Assembly: GCA_937877625.1 (NCBI GenBank)
Contig: CALFJG010000066.1
Span: 1 to 31,282, forward strand
Origin: an uncultured Prevotellaceae bacterium
GTDB lineage: Bacteria; Bacteroidota; Bacteroidia; Bacteroidales; Bacteroidaceae
DNA length: 31,282 bases
Direction: 5' to 3'
Shown piece after piece: positions 23,801 through 30,832 of this stretch. The translations under genes and the position numbers were made by a program. Position 1 is the stretch's first letter. Every line of letters begins with the position of its first letter. The notes under the pieces are model-generated. The model was not told the origin of the DNA and made no database searches. It saw nothing but the letters and a program-made list of their open reading frames with translations.

Positions 23801-24372
23801 ACACTCTGCCGTTCGACGTAATGCCTTATGGCGATTGCTATGCCGTGGCCGGTGTCACCGAGGATGGTGCATCGCTCGCATTGAACGCTATCACTGGCAC
23901 AATCTCCGCTGGTACACCGTTCGTGATTGTTGCCGACACAAGTGTGACGAGTAGCGTACAGCTCTATCTCACCGCTGCATCGCTCGACGACATCACCTAC
24001 ACACGTGAAGCCCTCACCGTTGATGGCCTCGTAGGTACCTTCGAGCCCGACACCGTTGGCGAGACAGCACTCGTGATGAACGCCAAGAGCACAGAACTCG
24101 TTTACTGCAACACGGCTGCGCTGCAGGCTATCGCTGCAAACAGTGGTTACTTCGTTTGGAGTGCGCTACAGGCACTGCCCAAAGTATCGGGTGGCGACCA
24201 ACTGCTCCCGCTTATGGAAGACTTGCAGACCGGTATTGAGAGCCTCACCGTAGAACCCGTCGCTCCGGCACGTCAAGGTGTGTACACGCTCCAAGGCCAG
24301 AAGATTGCTAACACGCGTAACCTGCCCGCTGGCATTTACATCATCAACGGACGCAAAGTACTCGTGAAGTAA
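20818..24372 (+). CDS. Giant secreted multidomain surface protein B (paralogue of A)
   Basis: The 1184-residue protein has a signal peptide (MRKITSYLVLMLLALTSLPTFAQ). From about residue 215 (VPGGYPQETLDNMQEAYDEA) to the end it aligns with protein A module for module: helical FIVAR-like, beta-rich, discoidin-like (DADYTSFFHSSWHAS, PHYLQLDLGEAV), helical (IDRLKAAYAAFLAVYPD), beta-trefoil-like (IQSLTTGAANGSYLVARSTS), and tail (GVYTLQGQKIANTRNLPAG, then IINGRKVLVK). The first 190 mature residues (YPGWYRNDGASILWCGFTTP, TYYMVFITSN) show no evident similarity to protein A and look like a beta-sandwich. The start at 20818 is chosen because the frame upstream runs through the -7 box. Location and role are inferred as for A: exported, probably surface ligand binding. 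Confidence 0.75.
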   Translation: MRKITSYLVLMLLALTSLPTFAQEGVTIEYEAYPGWYRNDGASILWCGFTTPGTEDKSYMMSAFQFAQSQGYGAADRYTAIATAAPTGSGATLSEADVLAVSTNSVLATNANGTAEFYNYDLSEEIELMGGTTYYMVFITSNEPNEDGMYTVASQRICLLYNVAQYPPTVMNANGVICYNWIPGFKATLTVSEEEAAEIKLQQLVNEIAFDINNYAVGVPGGYPQETLDNMQEAYDEASDIVGAGASLEELLEATEKLENAWRDFLASLIPVEITPGYYYVVSALPTVSGDAVADIEDLNMESALAMRINDDGDLLTFGDGLNTTLEGEDAEPAYIWKVESDGDLFIFNNVLYGTYINNNGGRNATYGFTENASEAGRFAIETSTHVVGTVYIRQNSVDALDGYNSLTPVSSAIYDRMQLGASSWLFVPVSEETVASLDDKIKDIQEAAVQAARNDTLAYWATLAVDAREGARAFVFDGTNDGAYSAEEDLGLVTSVSQMWSNCKDPSEGSYEALLDADYTSFFHSSWHASTQADEPHYLQLDLGEAVQTLVLKYAMRQNAGNRDVPYIVRLYGTNDASLLSKTTVVETGDVDEETGDPITEEVSDTIPSSEWTDLGLYTLPYAYQLKDAEGNLLSISASTTNPTTLGAGVTAFELDAPYRYVRLSVIETVLSYVNGTARTNGDGYSYWCLSELRAYNGAYDPDCIYANMDAAVTAELEAAISAAAAELNEEAATQETIDRLKAAYAAFLAVYPDLAGLEAAIAEVESWATETVEGTEIGNYNAGAQSGLQAAVSDARAVAENKPFTYAAYTNALESLASALVTFQTQLVAPESGYYNIQSLTTGAANGSYLVARSTSTTDYRTNNGVAWAYAEKSPADYVNTVWYVEKLANGKYTFKNAASGYYLQNTQATLSGAIAQGTEPCEFGLRGARDSMGIGLNFIVNEEGTLFGNADPSAGFVVWSSGQGNDNSAWYFQPADYGQLMTIDLTKPVSIHTLPFDVMPYGDCYAVAGVTEDGASLALNAITGTISAGTPFVIVADTSVTSSVQLYLTAASLDDITYTREALTVDGLVGTFEPDTVGETALVMNAKSTELVYCNTAALQAIAANSGYFVWSALQALPKVSGGDQLLPLMEDLQTGIESLTVEPVAPARQGVYTLQGQKIANTRNLPAGIYIINGRKVLVK

Positions 24373-24458
24373 AATTCTAACAGGCGTTTTCGTAAATCCA
24401 GTGAAAGCGAAACTTTTCGCTGGTGAGAAAACGTTAGCTTAGAAAGTAATGCTAATTT

Positions 24459-24494
24459 GGGAGGAAGTCTGAACAAGGCTTCCTCCTTTTTCTT
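24459..24494 (+). terminator. Intrinsic terminator after surface protein B
   Basis: Arms GGAGGAAG (24460-24467) and CTTCCTCC (24479-24486) are followed by TTTTTCTT. It is placed about 90 bp after the stop codon. A second imperfect fold (GCGTTTTC with GAAAACG, around 24386-24433) precedes it and has no U-tract. Confidence 0.75.
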
Positions 24495-24574
24495 GCTCGC
24501 CTGCCATACGCCTAATTTCAAAGTACGTCATAAAAGGGCAAAAGCGCGCAAGAGAAAGCAGGTTGGATGGGTGT

Positions 24575-24717
24575 AAAACTTAGTCCGATTGATTTTAAAA
24601 TCAAGGCTTTTGATTTTAAAATCAATGGCTTTGATTTTAAAATCAATCGGACTAAGTTTTAACACGGTCGGACTAAGTTTTAACACGGTCGGACTAAGTA
24701 TTAGCACGGTCGGATTT
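24575..24717. repeat. 21-bp periodic palindromic array
   Basis: The palindrome TTGATTTTAAAATCAA starts at 24589, 24610 and 24631, and TCGGACTAAG (TCGGATTTTG in the last) starts at 24647, 24668, 24689 and 24710. All spacings within each set are exactly 21 bp. The first 86 bp (24575-24660) also form a hairpin with perfect 30-bp arms (24575-24604 with 24631-24660). On the minus strand the frame would read as seven-residue repeats (SPTVLKL, IDFKIKA), but there is no other coding evidence. No spacers of unique sequence are present, so it is not a CRISPR array. Confidence 0.85.
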
Positions 24718-24764
24718 TGTTCTATCATAAGTCAGATTTTGTTTTATTATATTGGTGTCCGCTA

Positions 24765-24893
24765 ACAGTTTGTCTTCGACAGACTGTTATTCGCCAGCAC
24801 CTGGCTGCGCTCCCGTTGAAGAAACGGTTAATCTGTCACCCGACGAACCGTCGCTTTCCGACATACCGTTGCTCTTCAGGCTTAACGCAAAAG
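24765..24893. repeat. R3-like element, copy c (minus orientation, diverged)
   Basis: Read on the minus strand it starts CTTTTGCGTTAAGCCTGAAG (24893) and ends GGCGAATAACAGTCTGTCGA then AGACAAACTGTT near 24766. The two ends match R3 copy d, while the middle is longer and different. With copy d it forms an inverted pair around the GH43 promoter. Confidence 0.6.
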
Positions 24894-24958
24894 ATTTACA
24901 CGCAATTGTCTTTTTTGCGCTATCTTTGCAGGCAGAAGACGAACTTTTGCGTTAAGCC
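24879..24958. promoter_or_regulatory. Inverted repeat bracketing the GH43 promoter (candidate invertible promoter)
   Basis: Perfect 15-bp arms GGCTTAACGCAAAAG (24879-24893) and CTTTTGCGTTAAGCC (24944-24958) enclose 50 bp. Within this lies TATCTTTGCA at 24921-24930, an exact -7 box directed toward the GH43 gene, with only a weak TTTA at -33. The arrangement resembles the phase-variable promoters known in Bacteroidetes. The arms are also the outer ends of two facing R3 copies, which is an alternative explanation. Inversion itself is inference. Confidence 0.5.
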
Positions 24959-25023
24959 AGGAGAGCGAAGCGAAGCTTGCTTCAGCTTTGCCTTGGCGAG
25001 CAAAAGTCTGTCAAAGACAAAAA
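24944..25023. repeat. R3 element, copy d
   Basis: The plus strand starts CTTTTGCGTTAAGCCAGGAG, continues GCTTGCTTCAGCTTTGCCTT and ends GTCTGTCAAAGACAAAAAC. It ends 4 bp before the GH43 start codon and so would form most of that gene's 5' leader. Confidence 0.8.
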
Positions 25024-25027
25024 CACT

Positions 25028-26023
25028 ATGAGAAACCAATTGTTTCGCCTAATGCTCTTTCTATCCCTCGTTCCTTGTTCGGTTAATGTTGTAGGTCAAG
25101 GTAGGGGATGGACAAGAGTTCGCAACGGCGTCTTGTGGTACACCGACCGAGGCGACACGGTGCAAGCCCATGCCCCCGGCTTTCTGCGCCACGAGGGGCG
25201 GTGGTGGATGGTGGGCGAGGACAGAGACAACGGCGGCCTACCCGATGTAAACCTGTACAGCAGTTATGATTTCCGCACGTGGCACTACGAGGGAAAAATC
25301 ATTACGTTGCCTGACGAGGAGGGTCTTCCTGTACGTATGATAGAGCGGGCAAAGATCATGTATTGTAAGCGTACGGGACACTTTGTCATTTGGTGTCATT
25401 GGGAAGCACCCAATTACAGTGCTTCGGAGGCCGCTTCGTTCGAAGCCGAGAAGATTACGGGCCCTTATCGTTGCACCTTTCGTGGCCGCCCGCTGGGAGT
25501 GAAAACGCGCGACTGTAATGTCTTTGTCGACGATGATGGTACCGCCTATTTCGTAGCCACCACGAATGAAAACCAAGACATCGGCCTCTTCTTGCTTTCC
25601 GACGACTACACGCAACCCGTGAAGCATTACCCGCTTTTCGTAGGCCAGCGCCGCGAAGCCCCTGTCATTGTGCGGGTGGGAGACATCTATCACGTACTCA
25701 CCTCGGCCTGCACCGGCTGGGCACCCAACCAGTGTCAGCACGCTTGGTCGGAGAGCCTTACACACGGATGGTCGGCACTTCACAACGTAGGCGATAACAC
25801 TTGTTTTCGCACACAGCCCGCGGCAATTATTCGGGCGGGAAGTTCCAAAAAAAGCGGGAGTCTGCTTTATGTGGGCGACCGTTGGAAAGACCCCACGCTC
25901 GCAGAGTCGAAAACCATACTTTTCCCCATTCAATTCACCGACACAACCTGCCAAATCATCAACCTTGATAGCTTTGACATAAATTGGCGAGAAAAAGTCT
26001 GTCGAAGACGAGCGTGGCGTTGA
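25028..26023 (+). CDS. Secreted glycoside hydrolase, GH43-like
   Basis: The 331-residue protein has a signal peptide (MRNQLFRLMLFLSLVPCSVNVVGQ) and a five-bladed beta-propeller pattern. AHAPGFLRHEGRWWMVGEDR is the first blade. Glu106 (MIERAKIMYC) and Glu210 (RREAPVIVR) are the likely acidic residues; RDCNVFVDDDGTAYF and TSACTGWAPNQCQHAWSES are also typical. The overall pattern is closest to GH43 subfamilies that include exo-beta-1,3-galactanases, so an arabinogalactan-type substrate is possible but unproven. The start at 25028 is chosen because earlier in-frame codons lie in R3 copy d. The last 13 codons (NWREKVCRRRAWR) are R3 copy e sequence. The protein would act in the periplasm or at the surface. 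Confidence 0.8.
   Translation: MRNQLFRLMLFLSLVPCSVNVVGQGRGWTRVRNGVLWYTDRGDTVQAHAPGFLRHEGRWWMVGEDRDNGGLPDVNLYSSYDFRTWHYEGKIITLPDEEGLPVRMIERAKIMYCKRTGHFVIWCHWEAPNYSASEAASFEAEKITGPYRCTFRGRPLGVKTRDCNVFVDDDGTAYFVATTNENQDIGLFLLSDDYTQPVKHYPLFVGQRREAPVIVRVGDIYHVLTSACTGWAPNQCQHAWSESLTHGWSALHNVGDNTCFRTQPAAIIRAGSSKKSGSLLYVGDRWKDPTLAESKTILFPIQFTDTTCQIINLDSFDINWREKVCRRRAWR
25985..26013. repeat. R3 element, partial copy e
   Basis: GGCGAGAAAAAGTCTGTCGA followed by AGACGAG matches the end of the other R3 copies, in the same orientation as copy d. It supplies the C-terminal codons of the GH43 gene, which may therefore have lost its original stop. Confidence 0.75.
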
Positions 26024-26028
26024 AACTT

Positions 26029-26241
26029 AACGGACGTTCTATACGTTTCCTGAATAGACTTTTGTGCCATCTTGGAGCAGGCTTCGTCCTTAGGCTCACC
26101 GCCGCCAAGTTATGTGCCAACGACGGTGTAAGCCGAGAGTGAAGTGGCGCAAGCAAAAGGATATGACTAAAAAGACCAAGCGAGACAAAGCACACACAGC
26201 CATACAACGAGCATACTTCCTAACTTATTGAACACCCCTTT
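26029..26241. repeat. R4 MITE-like element, copy 2
   Basis: The left end CGGACGTTCTATACGTTTCC (26031-26050) and the right end, read on the minus strand AAAGGGGTGTTCAATAAGTTAGG without its last bases (26241-26219), resemble the ends of the element at 9045. The interior blocks (ACTTTTGTGCCATC, GTTATGTGCC, GCGCAAGCAAAAGG, GACTAAAAAGACC, GAGACAAAGC) match copy 1 in inverted order. It fills most of the gap between the GH43 and MATE genes. The left end is the weaker match. Confidence 0.5.
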
Positions 26242-26312
26242 GTCTTAGCCTCTACCTGTAGTGTCTGTGTTTTTTTCCACGCAGCGGTCGGTTGATACTT
26301 TATTATATAACT

Positions 26313-27689
26313 ATGCAAGACGAGAAAGAAAAATTCCTTGTTCTGGGCGAAAAACCAGTAGGGCGTCTGCTCTTTCAATACGCTATGCCGGCTATTGTCG
26401 CTATGGCAGCGAGTAGCGTGTATAACATTATCGATGGCATCTTTATCGGTCAGGGCGTAGGCCCCGCCGCCATTATGGGTTTGGCACTCACTATGCCGGT
26501 GATGTCGCTCACCGGGGCTTTCGGCGCAATGGTAGGTGTGGGCGGTTCCACACTGATGAGTGTGCGCCTCGGACAGCGCGACTACGAAGCGGCAAAAAAG
26601 ATACTGGGCAGCGTACTCGTGATGAATGTGTTGATGGGCTTGTCGTTGCAAGTAGTGCTGCAACTCACGCTCACACCCGTGTTGCGCTTCTTCGGCGCCA
26701 GTGATGTAACGCTCGGACCCGCCTACGACTTTATGACTGTTATTCTTGTGGGCAACGTGGTGACACACCTCTATCTCGGCTTGAATGCGTTGCTGCGCTC
26801 CACCAACCGTCCCGAAAAAGCCATGCGTGCCACCATAGGCTCCGTCATCGTGAACTGCGCACTCGCACCCCTTTTTATCTTCGTCTTCGGATGGGGCATT
26901 CGCGGTGCAGCAGCGGCCACGGTCGCGGCGCAGTTTGTGATGCTCCTTTGGCAGATACGCCTCTTCTCACGCAAGGAGGATATGATACACATTCAGCGCA
27001 AGTATCTGCGTGTGGATTGGACCATCGTGCGCCAGTCGCTCGCCATTGGGCTCTCGCCGTTCCTTATCAATCTGTGCGCGTGCTTGGTAACAATCCTTAT
27101 GACGCGCTCGTTGTCAGCATACGGCGGCGACTATGCCGTAGGTGCTTTCGGCATTGCTAACCGATTGATTATGTTTATCGCACTTGTAGTGATAGGTCTT
27201 AACCAGGGTATGCAACCCATCGCCGGCTACAACTACGGGGCTCAGAAATACGACCGCGTGATAGAGGTGTTGCGCTGGGCGTTGATTTTTGGCACGGCCA
27301 CTACCACTATCGGGTTCGTCGTAGCGATGATATGGGCAGAGCCGTGTGTCACACTTTTTGCGAGCGATTCGCCCGAACTCATCGGAATGTCGGCACACGC
27401 TATGCGTATCCTCACTATGACCTTCCCCGTTGTAGGACTTTGCATCGTCTCAACGGCCTTTTTTCAGAGCCTCGGCAAACCGGGTATCGCCATCTTCCTC
27501 TCTCTGACACGTCAGATGCTCTTTATCGTACCGGCCTTGCTGGTGCTCCCACGTCTGTTTTCCGACCCCGTAGAGGGGGTGTGGTGGGCATATCCCGTGA
27601 GCGATGTCATTTCCTTTGTTTTGGCTGCCGCAATGCTATGGCGACAGGTACACCGATTTAAGCGCGACACCATAACTTTCCAATCCTAA
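26313..27689 (+). CDS. MATE-family efflux transporter
   Basis: The 458-residue protein has about twelve membrane segments in two related halves. VGRLLFQYAMPAIVAMAASS is the first segment, followed by YNIIDGIFIGQGVGPAAIMG, and VGVGGSTLMSVRLGQRDYEA is a typical MATE motif. The second half shows GIANRLIMFIALVVIGLNQG and QPIAGYNYGAQKYDR. It resembles the MepA/NorM-type multidrug branch and differs from the DinF-like MATE at 10556. Compounds exported are unknown. The ATG at 26313 is preferred over an upstream TTG. The next gene starts 7 bp after its stop, so the two are probably co-transcribed. Confidence 0.9.
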   Translation: MQDEKEKFLVLGEKPVGRLLFQYAMPAIVAMAASSVYNIIDGIFIGQGVGPAAIMGLALTMPVMSLTGAFGAMVGVGGSTLMSVRLGQRDYEAAKKILGSVLVMNVLMGLSLQVVLQLTLTPVLRFFGASDVTLGPAYDFMTVILVGNVVTHLYLGLNALLRSTNRPEKAMRATIGSVIVNCALAPLFIFVFGWGIRGAAAATVAAQFVMLLWQIRLFSRKEDMIHIQRKYLRVDWTIVRQSLAIGLSPFLINLCACLVTILMTRSLSAYGGDYAVGAFGIANRLIMFIALVVIGLNQGMQPIAGYNYGAQKYDRVIEVLRWALIFGTATTTIGFVVAMIWAEPCVTLFASDSPELIGMSAHAMRILTMTFPVVGLCIVSTAFFQSLGKPGIAIFLSLTRQMLFIVPALLVLPRLFSDPVEGVWWAYPVSDVISFVLAAAMLWRQVHRFKRDTITFQS

Positions 27690-27696
27690 CTCACTT

Positions 27697-28326
27697 ATGA
27701 AACCTTTTGCTATCACCATAGGCCGCTCGCTCGGTAGCGGCGGACGATATATCGGCAAACACTTGGCCGAGAAATTCAACGCGACTTACTACGACAGCGA
27801 AATCCTCTCGCTCGCTGCTCACGAGAGTGGACTCTGCGAGGCGGTGTTTGCACGCAAGGACGAACACAAAGGCTTCCTGCGCGGCGTGTTTGGCCAGTTC
27901 CACAATGCCTGGGCACCAAGTGAAATATCTTCCAAGGGGCTTACCGAAGAAACCCTCTTTCGCGTGCAAGCCGATGCCATTCGCAAGGCCGCCGAGAAAG
28001 GCCCCTGCGTGTTTATCGGGCGTTGTGCCGACTATGTGCTGCGCGAACATCCGTGCCTAATAAGCGTATTCATTGCCGCCGATGAGACGGATCGCATCCA
28101 GCGTATCGTAAAGCGCACCGGTTGCAACGAAAACGATGCACACAAACTTCTTGAACAAGGCGACCGACACCGTGCCACGTTCTATAACTTCTACAGCAAT
28201 AAGCATTGGGGCGTTGCGGCCACGTACGACCTTTGTATCAATAGCAGCCGCCTCGGACTGCCCGACACGGCAAGGTTTGTGGAAGCCTTTGTGGCAGACA
28301 GGCTGAGACAGTTAGGGATTTTATAG
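27697..28326 (+). CDS. Cytidylate-kinase-like family protein
   Basis: The 209-residue P-loop protein matches the cytidylate-kinase-like (Cytidylate_kin2) family common in Bacteroidales. The nucleotide loop is the atypical ITIGRSLGSGGRYIGKHLAE at residues 6-25. CVFIGRCADYVL, around residue 105, and an arginine-rich LID-like stretch (ETDRIQRIVKRTG) follow. The true substrate is uncertain, because these proteins are distinct from canonical Cmk. It lies 7 bp after the MATE gene. Its TAG stop lies in the first bases of R1 copy 5. Confidence 0.85.
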   Translation: MKPFAITIGRSLGSGGRYIGKHLAEKFNATYYDSEILSLAAHESGLCEAVFARKDEHKGFLRGVFGQFHNAWAPSEISSKGLTEETLFRVQADAIRKAAEKGPCVFIGRCADYVLREHPCLISVFIAADETDRIQRIVKRTGCNENDAHKLLEQGDRHRATFYNFYSNKHWGVAATYDLCINSSRLGLPDTARFVEAFVADRLRQLGIL

Positions 28327-28424
28327 GTGAGTCCTATTCATTCGCTTTGTCAGAAATCTGACACAAGGTTAAAGCCCCATCTATGTCAAACTTAACCGTG
28401 GAAACTAATAGAACCCACCTTTAT
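28321..28424. repeat. R1 element, copy 5
   Basis: The left end is TATAGGTGAGTCCTATTCATT and the right end is AACTAATAGAACCCACCTTTA. Between them lie the hairpin TTTGTCAGAAATCTGACA and GGTTAA/TTAACC. It spans the whole gap between the cytidylate-kinase-like gene and yfcE-like gene, contributing the stop codon of the first and ending 4 bp before the start of the second. It has the same orientation as copy 4. Confidence 0.88.
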
Positions 28425-28428
28425 TACT

Positions 28429-28932
28429 ATGAAGCGCATAGGCATTATCTCTGACACCCACGCTTATTGGGACAACCGTTTTGCAGAGCATTTCTCGACT
28501 TGCGATGAAATATGGCACGCGGGCGACATAGGCTCTTTGGAAGTTGTGGAACGCTTGCAGGCTGTAGCCCCTGTGTTTCGGGCTGTCCACGGCAATATAG
28601 ATGGCGGCGACATAAGGCGTTTCTTTCCTGAGATATTGCGCTTCAGATGCGAGGACGCCGATGTGCTGTTGAAACACATCGGCGGATACCCCGGACGCTA
28701 CGACGCTTCCGTACGAAATCGTTTGTTGCAACACACGCCGAACCTCTTTGTGTGCGGACACTCTCATATACTGCGCATAGAATACGACAAGCAATTGAAG
28801 ATGCTACACGTCAACCCGGGAGCTGCCGGGCTTAGCGGCTGGCAACGTGTTCGCACGCTGGTGTTGCTCACCATAGACGGTGCAGCGTTTAAGGATTGCC
28901 AAGTGGTGGAATTGGGACGGAGAGAGATTTAG
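28429..28932 (+). CDS. YfcE/MJ0936-type metallophosphoesterase
   Basis: The 167-residue calcineurin-like phosphoesterase has the full metal-site series: IISDTHAYW (Asp9, His11), WHAGDIGS (Asp33), AVHGNIDGG with its Asn, and VCGHSHILR. The family hydrolyses phosphodiesters in vitro, and biological substrates are unknown. The length is normal. It is preceded directly by R1 copy 5. It converges on the S9 peptidase gene, with 49 bp between the two stops, containing an R2 half copy. Confidence 0.9.
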   Translation: MKRIGIISDTHAYWDNRFAEHFSTCDEIWHAGDIGSLEVVERLQAVAPVFRAVHGNIDGGDIRRFFPEILRFRCEDADVLLKHIGGYPGRYDASVRNRLLQHTPNLFVCGHSHILRIEYDKQLKMLHVNPGAAGLSGWQRVRTLVLLTIDGAAFKDCQVVELGRREI

Positions 28933-28934
28933 GG

Positions 28935-28975
28935 TTCTTTTTGCTTCATTCTGTAAGTTTCATCGGTCGTGTAGC
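28935..28975. repeat. R2 element, left half only
   Basis: TTCTTTTTGCTTC, then TTCTGTAAGTTTCATCGGTC and GTGTAGC, match the left arm of the R2 hairpin at 5732-5772, with one small gap and a few substitutions. The right arm is missing. It lies between two convergent stop codons. Confidence 0.7.
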
Positions 28976-28981
28976 CCGACG

Positions 28982-30802
28982 CTATCTCCCCAAAAGGTGT
29001 TTAGATAGAAAGCGTTCCATGGCACGATAGAAATCGTAACGGTTTTCTTGGTTATGAAAGCCGTGGCCTTCGTCCTCCTTTACCATATATTCTACCTCAA
29101 TGCCTCGCTCGCGTAGGGCATTAACCATTTGGTCGCTCTCGGCTTTGTTTACGCGCGGGTCGTTGGCACCTTGTGCCACAAGCAACGGTACGCGGATATT
29201 GTCGGCGTGGAGTGCCGGCGATGTGGCGGCGAGCATTTCGTGGTCGGCCTCGGGGTCGCCCACTTGCTCGTGGAGCATCTCTAAGAGAGGTCGCCAGTAG
29301 GGTGGGATAGTCTGCATAAACGTGAAGAGGTTCGACACACCGACATAGTCCACGGCACAAGCGTAGAGCTCGGGTTCAAATGTCACCCCCGCAAGTGCTG
29401 CATAGCCTCCGAAGCTACCGCCGTAGATAGCGATGCGCCGTGCGTCGGCGATACCGGTGGCGATGAGGTGGCGCGTGCCATCGTTGATGTCGTCCATCAC
29501 GCGTCCGCCCCATTGCTTATAACCCGCCTCCATAAAGGCCCGACCATAACCTGTGCTACAGCGGAAGTTCATTTGTAGCACAGCATAGCCCCGGTTGCAG
29601 AGGAATTGTGCCTCGCTATCAAAACTCCACACGTCGCGCGCCCACGGGCCTCCGTGGGGATTGACCACCACGGGCATCTGCCTCGCCGTTTCGGGCGTGA
29701 GGCCTTGGGGCAACGACAGATAGGCTTCTATCTCTTGTCCGTCGGAGGCTTTGTAGGCAATAGGAAACATACGCCCCATCTCGTTTTCTTTAAGCCACGG
29801 TGCGAGTTCGGCAATAAGGAGCGGTGTGCTACCGTGCTCGTAGTAGTAATATGCGCCGCGTGTGCGGTCGTCGCCTACGTAAACGAGGAAATGTCGTTCC
29901 GCCTTGTCGCAGTCGGCCAGCCCGACAACACGGCCGGGGAAAAAGGCGTTTAGCGTTTCGCGAAACGTCTGAAACTCCTCGTTGAAATAGTGGCGCGCAG
30001 GGCCGCTGTGCGTTGTTACACTCACACTCATCAGTTGCTCTTGTCGCTTGGAGTAGTATATGCCGCCGATGTCGTAGCGTGGGTGTTGGTAGAGTACTTC
30101 TATCTCTTGGCACGTGGCGGCATCCATCCGCACCAGTGCCGTGCGGTCGCGGCCTATGTTTGTCGTGGCGAGTACCTCGCGGCTGCGGGGCAGAAAGGTA
30201 AGGAAATTCACCGTCTCGCGAAAGTTTGTGGTGAGTACGGGGCGGAAAGGCTCGTCCTCCGTGTCGCGATAGAGAATCTGTGTGTTCACACCATCTACCA
30301 CCGCCGTTGCTACGCGCAGGCGGCCTTCGCGGTCGGTCATCCAGCCTTGTATGTTACCCGGGTTTTCGGCCACGAGGTGCAACTCGCCTGTGTTGAGGTT
30401 CAAACGATACGCATCGAAAATCTCGCGGTTGCGGCGGTTTAAGGCGATAAGCACCTCGTCGGGGTTGTCTTCCAGGTCGTCAATAAGGTTGGTGCGAACG
30501 CCGGGGAAATCGGTGTATGCGCGCAAGCCTTTACCGTCAATGCCCACGGCGAAGAGACGATAGTTCTCGTCGCCGCCCGTGTCTTTGGTAAAGATGATAC
30601 GCTCGGGCGATGTCCACATATAGCCTGCGATGCTTCGCTCGGTTTCGTGGGTGAGTTGAACGGCCTCGCCGCCATCGGTGGGTTGCACAAAGATGTTCAT
30701 TCTGTCGTGGTAGGGTGCGAAGAACGAAATGTGTTTGCCGTCGGGCGAGATTTGGAAAGCGGTTTGCGGACTATTCCGGAAGAAGTCTTCGAGGGGGAGC
30801 AT
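28982..30802 (-). CDS. S9 prolyl-oligopeptidase-family peptidase
   Basis: The protein of about 606 residues has an N-terminal beta-propeller of WD40-like repeats (from FQISPDGKHISFFAPYHDRM to about residue 340) and a C-terminal alpha/beta hydrolase domain. The nucleophile is the Ser of YGGSFGGYAALAG, the acid the Asp of GANDPRVNKAESDQM, and the His that of DEGHGFHNQENR. NPHGGPWARDVW is the oxyanion-side loop. The family cleaves short peptides, often dipeptides or acylated peptides. No signal peptide is present, so it is probably cytoplasmic. The start at 30802 (MLPLEDFFRNSPQ) is chosen because the frame reaching 30862 passes over the probable -7 box at 30833-30840. Confidence 0.88.
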   Translation of the reverse strand: MLPLEDFFRNSPQTAFQISPDGKHISFFAPYHDRMNIFVQPTDGGEAVQLTHETERSIAGYMWTSPERIIFTKDTGGDENYRLFAVGIDGKGLRAYTDFPGVRTNLIDDLEDNPDEVLIALNRRNREIFDAYRLNLNTGELHLVAENPGNIQGWMTDREGRLRVATAVVDGVNTQILYRDTEDEPFRPVLTTNFRETVNFLTFLPRSREVLATTNIGRDRTALVRMDAATCQEIEVLYQHPRYDIGGIYYSKRQEQLMSVSVTTHSGPARHYFNEEFQTFRETLNAFFPGRVVGLADCDKAERHFLVYVGDDRTRGAYYYYEHGSTPLLIAELAPWLKENEMGRMFPIAYKASDGQEIEAYLSLPQGLTPETARQMPVVVNPHGGPWARDVWSFDSEAQFLCNRGYAVLQMNFRCSTGYGRAFMEAGYKQWGGRVMDDINDGTRHLIATGIADARRIAIYGGSFGGYAALAGVTFEPELYACAVDYVGVSNLFTFMQTIPPYWRPLLEMLHEQVGDPEADHEMLAATSPALHADNIRVPLLVAQGANDPRVNKAESDQMVNALRERGIEVEYMVKEDEGHGFHNQENRYDFYRAMERFLSKHLLGR

Positions 30803-30832
30803 TTCTGTGGTGTGTTTGTGGTTTTGCGGGGG

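Noticed and set aside
22339..23802. Long open frame antisense to surface protein B (and similar ones at 17586-18467 and 19878-20666)
   Set aside because: These mirror the codon bias of the sense gene, have no recognisable domains, signal or start context, and the sense frames carry clear signal peptides and modules.
24575..24717. CRISPR array
   Set aside because: Repeats are contiguous with no unique spacers, and no cas genes are in the window.
24528..24728. Small protein with heptad repeats on the minus strand
   Set aside because: The frame exists only because 21 bp is a multiple of three. It lacks a start context, and the sequence is palindromic DNA.
24977..25027. N-terminal extension of the GH43 protein
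   Set aside because: It is R3 sequence in frame by chance, and a proper signal peptide starts at 25028.
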